A DNA stretch of 42,455 bases, from the NCBI GenBank assembly GCA_902776305.1, contig CACYPS010000034.1:1-42455 (forward strand), in the 5' to 3' direction. Of the stretch, positions 32,997 through 41,660 are shown piece after piece. Both the position numbers and the translations under genes were made by a program. Each line of letters opens with the position of its first letter. The first letter of the stretch is position 1. The DNA comes from an uncultured Lachnospiraceae bacterium. GTDB lineage: Bacteria > Bacillota > Clostridia > Lachnospirales > Lachnospiraceae. The notes under the pieces were generated by a model that saw nothing but the letters and a program-made list of their open reading frames with translations, did not search any database and was not told the origin of the DNA.

Positions 32997-33055
32997 AAAA
33001 GAAGCTATCTTTATCTATGTTTCCAGCACAAACCTTTAGCAAAATGCATAGCTTC
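32997..33055 (-). terminator. Possible terminator at the end of the ABC/CPBP operon
   Basis: GAAGCTAT (minus strand, overlapping the CPBP stop) pairs with ATAGCTTC 39 bases on, followed by TTTTG. The long loop lowers confidence. Confidence 0.4.
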
Positions 33056-33944
33056 ATTTATATTTTGCATTGAAAGCCGCCACGTCATCGTATTTCACAT
33101 CATCAAACCAATGCAGTTTTTTTTCGGCAAATATAATGAAGGCAGCGAACACGATCTTGAAAAACAGGTTGCGGACAACGTCCGGAACCGTCTGCTCCGC
33201 AGTTATGCTTCCAAAAGCAAATCCGGCCATGAATATTTCCGTCATGTTATTGACAATATGCAGGGCGGAAGCCGCTTCAATACCTTTGACGACAATACAG
33301 AGCAGGGCATAGATAACCGCTGAAACGATGATCTCGATTCTTCCTATCACGTTATAAGGATGCACCAGTGCGAACAGGACCGTCTGTACGATCAGCCCCA
33401 ATAGAGGAATCTTAAACCAGCTGCTGACAGTCTGCATGATATAACTTCTGTAAACCAGTTCCTCACCGATCCCCTGAAACGGGATGAGCAGCGCCATGAT
33501 TATAAAGCCGCCGACCGTGAAACGAATATCACCGCTCTTTCCTTTTAATGCAAACGCCACTATGGTCGGTATGCCCGCAATTATGAAAGCGGCCGCGAAC
33601 GTCTTCAGGAATACTTTCCATCTCCAGCCGCCCATGGAGGAAAAATAAGATGAGACCGGGCGGTCTCTGACGATAAGGGCCGCAAGGATCAGGCACGGAA
33701 CAACGGAGGCAGCCTGTGCCGCATTATAAAAAGCACCTGCCGCCGTATAAAAATCCATGTTGTCATAGCCCGTACTGCCATCTACCGTTCCGAACAGCGC
33801 TTTTGTGATCAGACTGATCACGATCATATTCATAATAGCGACAAAAATGACGAAAAGCGCCCCGACCGCGATCGGTTTATGCCACTTATATCTGTCGAAC
33901 CTTCTGGGGTAAGTTGTATACTCGTGTTCTAAAATATTTCCCAT
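33054..33944 (-). CDS. CPBP family intramembrane glutamic protease
   Basis: This 296-residue membrane protein has about eight helices and the CPBP/Abi (Rce1-like) signature: GIGEELVYRSYIM with the paired Glu and Arg, FALVHPYNVIG (second motif His) and ALHIVNNMTE (third motif). All catalytic residues are present. CPBP proteins mature peptides or give self-immunity to bacteriocins. It ends a cluster with a bacitracin/lantibiotic-type ABC transporter 30 bases upstream and has AGGGGGC before its ATG. A role in processing or resisting the peptide handled by the transporter is inferred. Confidence 0.9.
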   Translation of the reverse strand: MGNILEHEYTTYPRRFDRYKWHKPIAVGALFVIFVAIMNMIVISLITKALFGTVDGSTGYDNMDFYTAAGAFYNAAQAASVVPCLILAALIVRDRPVSSYFSSMGGWRWKVFLKTFAAAFIIAGIPTIVAFALKGKSGDIRFTVGGFIIMALLIPFQGIGEELVYRSYIMQTVSSWFKIPLLGLIVQTVLFALVHPYNVIGRIEIIVSAVIYALLCIVVKGIEAASALHIVNNMTEIFMAGFAFGSITAEQTVPDVVRNLFFKIVFAAFIIFAEKKLHWFDDVKYDDVAAFNAKYK

Positions 33945-33974
33945 ATCTGCCCCCTATTCTTTCATGAAGTCCGC

Positions 33975-34724
33975 TCAGAAGTTCAGTTCCTTTTTTCTGA
34001 ATATCAGAACAGTAATGAGCACGGCACAGCAGACGTAAACTGCCAGTTCCGCAAGTACATACAGCAGCCCGAGCGCGAAATCTCCCAGGAGAAAATTTGT
34101 TATTGCCGATTCTGCCATTCCCGAAATAAAAAATCTTTCAGGATGATATTTTGCGACATTGCCCATAGCAAGAACAAGCTCCAGGGTAACCGGTATGATA
34201 GCGTCAAAGATAATGTAGGCAAACATGCCTATTGCGGCATTTTCCGACAGGAAATAGAAAATTGCAGCTACGGACACACTGGCAATGGTCTCTATATAAC
34301 CCATTATGAAAACCAGGACCAGGTGTTCCGTCTCAAGGGCGGTCAGGCTCACGCCGAATACAGCCTTGAGTATCATCACGTAGACAACTGTCAGAATCTC
34401 TATCTGGAGTGCCAGAATGCACGTGTCCAGGAATTTCGCAAGGACAAACTTCTCTCTGGATATTCCCCTTCCTATAACCGTTATCATCGACATGGATTTG
34501 AACTCGTCGGCATATATGCCGATCAGCGCGGCAAATCCCGCGATGAGCAGTACGATCTGGTTATGTCTCTCTATCTTCTCCAGAAAGAAGAAGACCCGGT
34601 CCGGGGCAGATCCGATTCCTATCTTCAGGTCTGCGGCCACGTACACACATGCGGCAACAAGAAATATCCATGGAAGCACCTTGGCAACTACACGCTTCAT
34701 GTCCGCTTCCAAAAGCCTCCTCAT
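33975..34724 (-). CDS. ABC-2 type transporter permease, second subunit
   Basis: This 249-residue membrane protein has six predicted helices. The N-terminus starts MRRLLEADMKRVVAKVLPWI, a short cytoplasmic amphipathic helix followed by the first membrane segment. The pattern FAALIGIYADEFKSMSMITV matches DEF(K/R)SG-type loops of lantibiotic-immunity permeases. Its ATG overlaps the stop of the first permease (ATGA), so the two are coupled and probably form a heterodimer. AAAGGAGA precedes the ATG. Confidence 0.85.
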   Translation of the reverse strand: MRRLLEADMKRVVAKVLPWIFLVAACVYVAADLKIGIGSAPDRVFFFLEKIERHNQIVLLIAGFAALIGIYADEFKSMSMITVIGRGISREKFVLAKFLDTCILALQIEILTVVYVMILKAVFGVSLTALETEHLVLVFIMGYIETIASVSVAAIFYFLSENAAIGMFAYIIFDAIIPVTLELVLAMGNVAKYHPERFFISGMAESAITNFLLGDFALGLLYVLAELAVYVCCAVLITVLIFRKKELNF

Positions 34725-35434
34725 AAATCCATCTCCTTTCTGTCAAACGTTATGATATTAACGGCTATGACCACCGCGAGATAAAGAAGCGCCGGTATCA
34801 GCGTAATACCAAAGCTTCCGTTTTGGAACTCCGCAAATGCTTTATCCAGGAGCCCTATGTAGCTGAAGTCGTAAATCGGAAGGGACGTATGGTCCTGCAA
34901 TGCGCCAAGCAGCCCTAAGCCGGAGGCAGCAGCCAGTATAAGGACAAGGATGCCGCCGGATGTGCTGAAGGTAAGAAAGAGAACCAGGGATGCCAGAGCC
35001 ATTACTCCCACTCCCCTTATAACACAGAATACGCAGAATAAAAGAAAATACGCGTTCTGCCTTGGAGTTACCGGAAGCTGCGAAATGACGTTTTTTGTAA
35101 CTGCCGCGATATACAGAAGCAGGTAGGTGCCGGCATAAAGCGCTGCGGCATTCTGCAATTTAGAGAAGACGACCTTTTTCCTCTCTATTCCCATACCGAT
35201 GATGCTTATCATAATGCCGCTTTTGAAATCCTCGGAATAAACCGAGAGAAAAATCGGTATACTGATAAAAATCAAACCGATGTCATTGAAGAAAACCTTA
35301 TAAAACTCCAACTGATCTGCCGCTGTGTCGGCGGGTTTCCTGATCAGCACAAAGAGCACCATCAGGGTTACGATAACATATATTCCGGGCTTTGCTATTA
35401 TCCTTTTCAAATCGGCTTTTATGAGTCTGTTCAT
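34721..35434 (-). CDS. ABC-2 type transporter permease, first subunit
   Basis: This 237-residue membrane protein is similar in build to the next one: MNRLIKADLKRIIAKPGIYV, a membrane helix, a SVYSEDFKSGIMISIIGMGI loop and four further helices. It overlaps the ATPase gene by 4 bases (ATGA) and the next permease by 4 bases. Such heteromeric permeases with a BcrA/LanF-type ATPase are known for bacteriocin immunity and peptide export. The substrate is unknown. Confidence 0.85.
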   Translation of the reverse strand: MNRLIKADLKRIIAKPGIYVIVTLMVLFVLIRKPADTAADQLEFYKVFFNDIGLIFISIPIFLSVYSEDFKSGIMISIIGMGIERKKVVFSKLQNAAALYAGTYLLLYIAAVTKNVISQLPVTPRQNAYFLLFCVFCVIRGVGVMALASLVLFLTFSTSGGILVLILAAASGLGLLGALQDHTSLPIYDFSYIGLLDKAFAEFQNGSFGITLIPALLYLAVVIAVNIITFDRKEMDL

Positions 35435-36252
35435 TGCTTCGATCCTCCTACCAGACGGAAGTAGAAATCCTCAAGAGACGATTTTTCCGCTACCTCGCGC
35501 AATACCTTTATTCCATTTTCTTCAAGAACCCTCTTTGCCTTTTCGACATCCTCCACCGCTATCTCCACAGCCGGCTGATTCTCCTGAAGGTCCTGCTGCG
35601 AGATTTCTTTTACCACAAGCCCCTCATTGACAATACCGAACCGGTCAGCCGTATGCTCAAGTTCTCCCAGAATGTGGGAGGATACAATGACTGTCATACC
35701 GTATTCATCCCTGAGTTTTTTTACAAGGTTTCGTATATCGGCAATACCCTGCGGATCAAGTCCGTTGGTAGGCTCATCCAGGATCAGTATCTCCGGGTTG
35801 CCGAGAATTGCGTTCGCGATGCCGAGGCGCTGCTGCATGCCCAGGGAGAAGGCTTTCACCGGCTTTTTAACGCCGGAAAGCCCCACCACATCCAGGACCC
35901 TTGCGATTTCCTGCTTTCGTTCCTTTCTGGGTATGCCCTTGACCGTGGCGAAATACTTCAGATTCTTTTCGGCGTTCATATATTGGTAAAACCTGCATCC
36001 TACCAGGAATCCGATCCTCCCTCTGTTCCGCTGAAGCTCTTTTCCGTTGGTGCTCCCCGCGATAGAGACACTGCCGGAACTTACCTCGGACAGGCCCAGG
36101 ATCATCTTGAAAATAGTGGTTTTTCCTGCGCCATTCCTGCCGACCAGGCCATAGATATCGCCCTTATTCACCTGCATGTTGACGCCCTTCAGAACCTCGT
36201 TCTTTCCATAGGTTTTGTTGACATTTTCCAGTTTTATAACTGCTTCGCTCAT
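35431..36252 (-). CDS. ABC transporter ATP-binding protein (BcrA/LanF-like)
   Basis: This 273-residue ATPase has Walker A GRNGAGKTTIFKMILG (about residues 38-53), the signature FSLGMQQRLGIANAI, Walker B EILILDEPTNGLDP and the H-loop VIVSSHILGELEH. A C-terminal extension (about 215-273) ends in LREVAEKSSLEDFYFRLVGG, as in drug and lantibiotic resistance ATPases. AGGAGG precedes the ATG. It follows the M13 peptidase gene by 93 bases and overlaps the permease by 4, so one transcript is likely. Confidence 0.93.
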   Translation of the reverse strand: MSEAVIKLENVNKTYGKNEVLKGVNMQVNKGDIYGLVGRNGAGKTTIFKMILGLSEVSSGSVSIAGSTNGKELQRNRGRIGFLVGCRFYQYMNAEKNLKYFATVKGIPRKERKQEIARVLDVVGLSGVKKPVKAFSLGMQQRLGIANAILGNPEILILDEPTNGLDPQGIADIRNLVKKLRDEYGMTVIVSSHILGELEHTADRFGIVNEGLVVKEISQQDLQENQPAVEIAVEDVEKAKRVLEENGIKVLREVAEKSSLEDFYFRLVGGSKQ

Positions 36253-36345
36253 ATCTTTTCCTCCTGATCGGCCCGCGCAGCCTGTATCCTTATGTCAGTA
36301 CCAACGATTCTTCTTTTTTCAGACCAAGGGATTCCCTGCATCCCG

Positions 36346-38448
36346 TCACCATACTTTGATCCTTTTGTCCGGATCAAGGTACATTTTGTCGCCTTCTTTT
36401 ATGCCGTATGTTTCATAAAATTCATCAAACTGCTGCAGGCCGACATTGACTCTGTAGAAAGAAAGCGGATGGACATCACCGGAAAAGCGCTCTTTTTCTG
36501 ACTCCAGCGGAACATTCATACGCCATAGCCTGGCAAAAGATCGAAAGTACAGATCATAGTCAAAGTCCGGCACTTTGGCTGCCAGATAAAGCGTTGCTTT
36601 GATGCCCCCCATATCGGCCGTGGCCTCTCCGGTAAGATTCTGGCCATTATAAATACCTGATCCCGGATAAGGAGTGAGCGTTGAATAATAAGCGGACACC
36701 TTATCGTTCAAATCGCTGAAAGCATACTGATCCTCATACGGAAGCCACGTATTCTTCATTCCGTCCTTGTCATAGAGAGAACCGTTTTTGTCGAAACCAT
36801 GCGTAATCTCATGCCCTACAATCGAGCACAGCCCCGCGAGCTTCTCCTCGTAAGTCATATCCGGAGAATAGGTATCCTCTTCACAGATACCCGCGCAGAT
36901 ATAGATGCCGTTTGTTACGGGATTATAAAAGGCATTGGTCTGGGTCGTAGACGCTCCGGGGCTGACCGGATCCCAGTAATCCCTGCGGAATTTCTGCGTT
37001 GACAGAAAAGCCTTATGGTACATACTGTACCTCGACATTGCGAAATACGCGTCCAGGAAGCTTCCGCCCTCCTCTTTGGACAGGAAAGGCGTCTTGCTGT
37101 AATCCAGCACCTCGAAACTCTGATGGGCAACATGAATTTCTATATTTTCCAGCTTCTCCAGGCAGGCGGCCTTACCCTCTTCGGAGAGCCAGGGTTCCTC
37201 TGAAAAGATCACCCTGTAAGTGTCGATCAGATCCTCCGTCAGCGATATCAGTTCCGATGTCATCGCCTCATCAAAATAATTTTCAACATAAGTCTTGTTC
37301 AGGGCGCCGATCACGGCTGTTTCCCCGATGTACTTGTTAAACTGAAGTTCATCCTCCTTCTGTTCCTCTGACATGCCATAATCCGGCTGTTCTTTCACTC
37401 TGGACTTGCCCAGTTCGGCAAAGATGTCCTTTGCCCCCCTGTCAAGATAGTTAGCGGATTTCAGGCAGTAGTTCACGATCAGATAATCTTTGATCTTCTC
37501 CAGATTGCCCTCGTCACATAAGGAGGATAGCTTTTTGGCATATTCGGGACCGACCGCTATGAACTCCGTGTCACCAAACCCCCATGCGTCCAAAAGGTCG
37601 CCCAGAGGAAAGCTTCCCGCGAGAGCGGTTGCCTGGTCATGTTCTTTCACAAGATCTTTCACCTCATACTTCTCTGTTTCCATATTTGCCGCAAAGAGAT
37701 TTTTTTCCCATAACAGGCAGTTTCTGAACATCTTTTTCGCTTCTTGCCCGGAATACCCCACCCGGTCCAGCATATACAAAGCCTTATTCTCCACTCCCTC
37801 GTAAAAGTCAAGAACTGCCACGCTGGACAGGTCATTGTAATGTGTTCTCCCGTTGGAATCGGTAAGGGAAAGACTCGGCAATCCAAGAACTGTCAGATTG
37901 ATATCAGGATATTCGTCGACACGATCGCTGTCCATGACGGTTATTCCTATCGGCGCCAGCCCAAGGGGATTCCTGTCCAGGTCCCCGAAGAAGGCAAAGA
38001 GTTCCTCCTGCGTGTCGATGGTAGCGATATCCTCAATATACGGTTTTAACGGATCCGCCCCCTGGTTGTCCCGATAACCCCAGTCAGACGAGAGTTCATA
38101 ATACTTCCGGAGTACCTCTGCCTCCTCTCCGGGAATGGACTCATCGGTCGCGGCTTTCTTCATTTTTGCCAGAACGGTATCGCTCGTTTTCTGAAGAACG
38201 TCACTGTACTTATCCCCAGCCTCGAGCTTCCACTCTTTGTTGACAGCTGCGGCGAAGTCGTCCTGCAGGCGGTATTCCCTGTCCGCTGTGACGGAACCGA
38301 TCAGGTCGGAATCTACCCAGCCCTGCGTCTCACCGAATGACATTTCGATGGCTGCGCCTTCCGCCCCGCTGCCTGCGCCAGCGGAGCATGCGGAAAGGAC
38401 AAATGCCATGCCAAGCGATATTGCTATAGTTGCTGCTTTTCTTTTCAT
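36346..38448 (-). CDS. M13 family (neprilysin/PepO-like) zinc metallopeptidase lipoprotein
   Basis: This 700-residue secreted peptidase has a lipoprotein signal (MKRKAATIAISLGMAFVLSA then Cys21, lipobox LSAC), so it is anchored on the outer face of the membrane. The M13 N-terminal domain is followed by the catalytic part: NAFYNPVTNGIYICAGI, the zinc site VGHEITHGFD (HExxH, about residue 546) and the third ligand in GEATADMGGIKATLY. The C-terminal YRVNVGLQQFDEFYETYGIK fits the family. M13 enzymes cut small peptides. The start is the ATG after AGGGAG; a TTG one codon upstream is less likely. It leads the ABC/CPBP genes and lies behind a two-component system. Confidence 0.95.
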   Translation of the reverse strand: MKRKAATIAISLGMAFVLSACSAGAGSGAEGAAIEMSFGETQGWVDSDLIGSVTADREYRLQDDFAAAVNKEWKLEAGDKYSDVLQKTSDTVLAKMKKAATDESIPGEEAEVLRKYYELSSDWGYRDNQGADPLKPYIEDIATIDTQEELFAFFGDLDRNPLGLAPIGITVMDSDRVDEYPDINLTVLGLPSLSLTDSNGRTHYNDLSSVAVLDFYEGVENKALYMLDRVGYSGQEAKKMFRNCLLWEKNLFAANMETEKYEVKDLVKEHDQATALAGSFPLGDLLDAWGFGDTEFIAVGPEYAKKLSSLCDEGNLEKIKDYLIVNYCLKSANYLDRGAKDIFAELGKSRVKEQPDYGMSEEQKEDELQFNKYIGETAVIGALNKTYVENYFDEAMTSELISLTEDLIDTYRVIFSEEPWLSEEGKAACLEKLENIEIHVAHQSFEVLDYSKTPFLSKEEGGSFLDAYFAMSRYSMYHKAFLSTQKFRRDYWDPVSPGASTTQTNAFYNPVTNGIYICAGICEEDTYSPDMTYEEKLAGLCSIVGHEITHGFDKNGSLYDKDGMKNTWLPYEDQYAFSDLNDKVSAYYSTLTPYPGSGIYNGQNLTGEATADMGGIKATLYLAAKVPDFDYDLYFRSFARLWRMNVPLESEKERFSGDVHPLSFYRVNVGLQQFDEFYETYGIKEGDKMYLDPDKRIKVW

Positions 38449-38521
38449 CAATCGTACTCCCTGTCTTTATTCTCATTCATGCCCATCGGACATGAACCAT
38501 TGACCAATGTAAAAACGACAT

Positions 38522-38551
38522 TCTATATGCAGCCTGTATCCAAATCAGCAA
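38522..38551 (-). promoter_or_regulatory. Candidate promoter of the M13/ABC/CPBP operon
   Basis: On the minus strand, TTGCTG, an 18-base spacer and TATAGA lie about 75 bases upstream of the M13 gene. Two CATTCGT motifs 44 bases apart lie just upstream (near 38565-38615) and could bind the neighbouring response regulator. Otherwise 38449-38734 contains nothing. Confidence 0.35.
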
Positions 38552-38734
38552 AACAATTTGCAAACGAATGAGAAGCAAATCTTTAAGCGCATCTTTCGCA
38601 CGGTTTTACGAATGTAAATACAGGGCAGGATTTGCAGTGCCTATCCTACCGTACAGCTAAGAATATATTACTATGTTTTGCACATCAAATATCCATCAAA
38701 TCCCGCTTCTATGGCTGTTGTACGGGTCAGGCCG

Positions 38735-39517
38735 TTATTTAAGGGAATCGGCATTAAAAACGGACCAGGGATACTCCTCCATATATTCACCGCGGTATGC
38801 ATTCACTGCCTCCGGATCATTTTTCAGGAATCGGTAGAGATCGCAGTCCACCAGTTCCGTCCGAACACGCAGGTAACCGCTTTTTATTTCCAGGACTTCT
38901 TCTATGCCGGCTTCCCTGAGCGTATCGCGGAGAGACCGGATAATGACATCCAGATATTTCTGTCTGGATTTGTCATACATGCCTCCTTCCCACATGGCGG
39001 CATAGATCGTAGCCCGGGACACGCCCCTCCCGTTCCGGTCAATCAGATATGCCAGAAGTTCCTTGCTTTTGCTGCGATGAAAAGCCAGTGTTTCCCCATC
39101 CACGAAGATTTCAAAATTACCGAAAGTCTGAACTACGATATGCCCCGTAGGCCGTTCCGGGTTTCGGGAACGGGCATATGCCACTTCTTCTTCCAGTTCC
39201 TCCTGGCTGACAGGCTTGAGAAGATATCCCGTAGCGCGAAGCTTCACCGCCTGCACTGCGTATTGCCGGTAGGCAGTCAGGAAAATAACGGAGGAGTCCG
39301 GATACTTTCGCTTCTGTTTCTCCGCCAGCATCAGCCCGTTGATTTCAGGCATATCGATATCCAGCAGTGACAGATCCACCGGGTGGGTCTCAAGCCATTC
39401 CGCCGCTTCCCTGGGACGGGTAAAGCCTTTCACAGAGGTGATTCCCGGAATTTTTCTGCACATGGCCACAACATCTTCCATGATTGGCAGTGCGTCATCT
39501 ACACACAAAACCCTCAT
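38735..39517 (-). CDS. Response regulator with C-terminal winged-helix (SARP/OmpR-like) domain
   Basis: This 260-residue regulator has a receiver domain (1-120) with acidic pair VDD (6-8), phospho-acceptor Asp53 in LLDIDMPEINGL, Thr in VIFLTAY and Lys in YLLKPVS. A linker and a winged-helix domain (about 130-215) follow, with VQTFGNFEIFVDGETLAF and the recognition stretch YDKSRQKYLDVIIRSLRDTL, as in the DNA-binding part of SARP-type regulators but without the long BTAD repeat region. GGAAGGAG precedes the ATG. The kinase gene lies 117 bases upstream on the same strand, and the M13 peptidase operon lies downstream, the likely target. Confidence 0.9.
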   Translation of the reverse strand: MRVLCVDDALPIMEDVVAMCRKIPGITSVKGFTRPREAAEWLETHPVDLSLLDIDMPEINGLMLAEKQKRKYPDSSVIFLTAYRQYAVQAVKLRATGYLLKPVSQEELEEEVAYARSRNPERPTGHIVVQTFGNFEIFVDGETLAFHRSKSKELLAYLIDRNGRGVSRATIYAAMWEGGMYDKSRQKYLDVIIRSLRDTLREAGIEEVLEIKSGYLRVRTELVDCDLYRFLKNDPEAVNAYRGEYMEEYPWSVFNADSLK

Positions 39518-39634
39518 TTGTCATCGCTCCTTCCCGTATTATGTTAACAGTTCAGACGGGATGTATCTCACTGTTCGTTGCCGGTAGCAAAGCATTCATC
39601 TTCGCAAGAAAACATTTGCAGCCCGCCTGAACTG

Positions 39635-40522
39635 TTACGTATTTTGCCTTGTAACTGCTTCATGAAAGTACGGCAGGAACAGGACAACCTTCGTTCCGCA
39701 TCCGGGGCTACTCTCAATATTCAGCGTTCCGCCGCATTGCTTTTCCAGACGTTCCCGGACATTCCGAATGCCGATATGCTTCCCCTCCGTGTCCGCGGTA
39801 TCTATCGCTGCGGTATCAAATCCCACGCCGTTATCCGCAATGGTGATAGTATGCCCCTTCTCATTTTTCCGGACAGTGATGTCTATCTCCCCCACCTCGC
39901 GGGCCCTCACGCCGTGCCGGATGGCGTTTTCCACGAGAGGCTGCACTGTCAGGATCGGCAACATAAAATCATTATCCTCAATATCATACCGGATATGGAT
40001 ATACGGAAACATCAGCATCTCAATCTCGGTATAGATCCTCACATGCTCTATCTCCCTCTCAAACGGAATCAGCCCGGTCTGGTCCAGCGCATCCAGGTTT
40101 TGCCGCAGATAACGGCTGAATGTATCAATGGTACGCGCTGCCGTTTCCGGCGAGCGCAGACAAAGGCTGCGGATGGTAGCGAGAGTATTATACAGAAAAT
40201 GAGGCTGGATCTGCGTCATCATAATCCTGATTCGCTGCTGCGCTGCCAAGGCATCCTCATGCTCCCGGACTAACTGAAAATGAAGCCAGATGTAATACAA
40301 AACATCGCTTATCACGATACTGGCCGTCAGAAAAGTGATTGGCTGGGGCGTATCAAACACATTTTTATCTAGTTCAAGCGCACAGAGAATACTGATGACC
40401 GCAAAAATCGGAATCAGAATTTCCCTATGCCGTCTCACGCGATAATCCCGAAGCATCGTATAAAGAAGCATTGCCAGAAGCAGCAGGCTTGTGAAAAGGC
40501 AGCTGTCCTTAAGCACAGGCAT
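39635..40522 (-). CDS. LytS-like sensor histidine kinase, C-terminal part of a frameshifted gene
   Basis: This 295-codon frame holds two or three last membrane helices, the His_kinase box with the phospho-acceptor in IQPHFLYNTLATIRSL, the N box VQPLVENAIRHG and G boxes IADNGVGFD and HIGIRNVRERLEK. The catalytic part is complete. The ATG here has only GGGGGGA upstream and falls inside the membrane domain. The same frame is open further upstream to about 40640, where it meets the N-terminal frame at a run of seven A. The intact kinase would therefore span 39635-40941 (about 435 residues). It pairs with the response regulator downstream. Confidence 0.85.
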   Translation of the reverse strand: MPVLKDSCLFTSLLLLAMLLYTMLRDYRVRRHREILIPIFAVISILCALELDKNVFDTPQPITFLTASIVISDVLYYIWLHFQLVREHEDALAAQQRIRIMMTQIQPHFLYNTLATIRSLCLRSPETAARTIDTFSRYLRQNLDALDQTGLIPFEREIEHVRIYTEIEMLMFPYIHIRYDIEDNDFMLPILTVQPLVENAIRHGVRAREVGEIDITVRKNEKGHTITIADNGVGFDTAAIDTADTEGKHIGIRNVRERLEKQCGGTLNIESSPGCGTKVVLFLPYFHEAVTRQNT

Positions 40523-40590
40523 TCCCCCCTGATACCGATTCTCAGAATTGATCGTAAAACATATGTCCGAAAACAGCGCAGTCAGGTATA

Positions 40591-40941
40591 TCAGGGCATT
40601 GGCACCGACCAGTATCCAATACTTCCTATCCGGCTTTTTTTGCTGACAATGCAGAGAAAGAGCAGCAAAATCACGGGTCTTATCGAATAGCCATAAATAT
40701 CCACAATTTTCCTGAACAAAACAGCCGTTATTTTTACGGACAGCAGATAATCCAGATAGTTTTCGACAACCAGGCTAAAAACCAGAGTGCAGACAGTCAG
40801 CATGATCCGTCTTTCGCGCTTCTCAATATACGGATCGATGAACACAGCGATATACAGACCGATCACAAGAAGCGCCATGGGCCATAAGGCGAGTAATTCC
40901 GTATAATGAGAACTGATAAGCTGATATAAAACTTCACGCAT
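40591..40941 (-). CDS. LytS-like sensor histidine kinase, N-terminal membrane part (frameshifted)
   Basis: The ATG at 40941, behind GGAGG with an 8-base spacer, opens the membrane sensor domain: MREVLYQLISSHYTELL, a helix LWPMALLVIGLYIAVFI, two further helices and SIRPVILLLFLCIVSKK. After the seven-A run (40635-40641) the frame is lost and stops at 40591. One extra A, or a -1 shift, at this run would continue into KKPDRKYWILVGANAL and the kinase frame. It could be a recent mutation, a phase-variable tract, slippage or an assembly error. Confidence 0.75.
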   Translation of the reverse strand: MREVLYQLISSHYTELLALWPMALLVIGLYIAVFIDPYIEKRERRIMLTVCTLVFSLVVENYLDYLLSVKITAVLFRKIVDIYGYSIRPVILLLFLCIVSKKSRIGSIGYWSVPMP

Positions 40942-40991
40942 TTTTGAGTCCTCCGTTGTCCAGGATGCTCTTCCCATTCATCATGGGCAGG

Positions 40992-41335
40992 CTACACAGT
41001 CCCCTCATACAGCACCTTATTTCCGATTTAAAGTCGCTTCACACCGGTTTCCTTCCTCTTGTTAAAGTTGAAGCTTAACATATATCCTGTAGAAAGTCCA
41101 AAGGAATTCAGATAATCAATAATCTGTTGTTCCCCCTGCCGGTAATATCTTTCTCCTCTCCATATTTTCAACTCTACAGCCTCATCTCAAAAATCTTATT
41201 AGTGACAACCACATTGTTTCCTCGATTACGGATAAATCCATACATACGGAGCTGTTCCTGTTCCCGCCCGATTATGGACTGCTTCCAAAAGCTCAGCGAC
41301 TTTTTCAAAATCCTTTTCCCATGCAATCTGTTTTG
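40992..41335 (-). pseudogene. Decayed AAA-ATPase/PD-(D/E)XK (DUF1703-type) gene
   Basis: Minus-strand frames encode AWEKDFEKVAELLEAVH, MYGFIRNRGNNVVV then NKIFEMRL and stop, IWRGERYYRQGEQQIIDYL, SFGLSTGYMLSFNFNKRKE and IGNKVLYEGTV, in the order found at the C-terminus of AAA-ATPase-like proteins. Frameshifts and at least three stop codons interrupt it. The last 57 bases match the fragment at 20186-20242. The sensor-kinase promoter must lie inside or beside it. Confidence 0.7.
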
Positions 41336-41538
41336 ACCTTCATTATACCAAATCGCGTACGTGGTTGCTATCGTGAGTCTACAGTCTCAAAAATACTTGC
41401 TCCGCTTCAACCCCTTCTTCCTGAGCAAATTCCTGCCTCTCTTCTGAACATGCATATCATCCAGATGTACATCACCGTCTTCGGCAGCATCAACATCCCC
41501 ACGATTGCAATCTTATATCACTTCATTTTACACAAAAG

Positions 41539-41590
41539 AAGGACCTTGGGTTTCTGGTAAACCCTTGGTCCTTGGATAGTTTTTTTTATT
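41539..41590. terminator. Hairpin with T runs on both sides, bidirectional terminator
   Basis: AAGGACC..GGGTTT and AAACCC..GGTCCTT form a stem of 7+6 bp with a 2x2 internal loop. The plus strand has eight T starting near 41580 and the minus strand has CTTTTG just past the stem. It lies after the partial AAA/PD-(D/E)XK gene. The stretch 41340-41538 shows no clear gene. Confidence 0.6.
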
Positions 41591-41660
41591 TCAAGTTTTA
41601 CTTCTACAGCGCAGAAATATGGCACACCATTAATGATTTCCCTCTGTTGCTTAAACTTAT

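Noticed and set aside
35434-36267. 277-codon plus-strand frame opposite the ABC ATPase
   Set aside because: The complementary strand encodes a complete ATPase with all motifs, so this frame is a by-product of its codon use.
41143-41161. 17-base identity with the ribosome-binding region of the ACT leader (AATATGGAGAGGAGAAA)
   Set aside because: Here it encodes part of the AAA/PD-(D/E)XK remnant (IWRGER) with no similarity in the flanks, so it is probably chance.
41127-41560. Two plus-strand frames near the right end
   Set aside because: One overlaps the decayed AAA-ATPase gene on the other strand and the other shows no domain or start signal.
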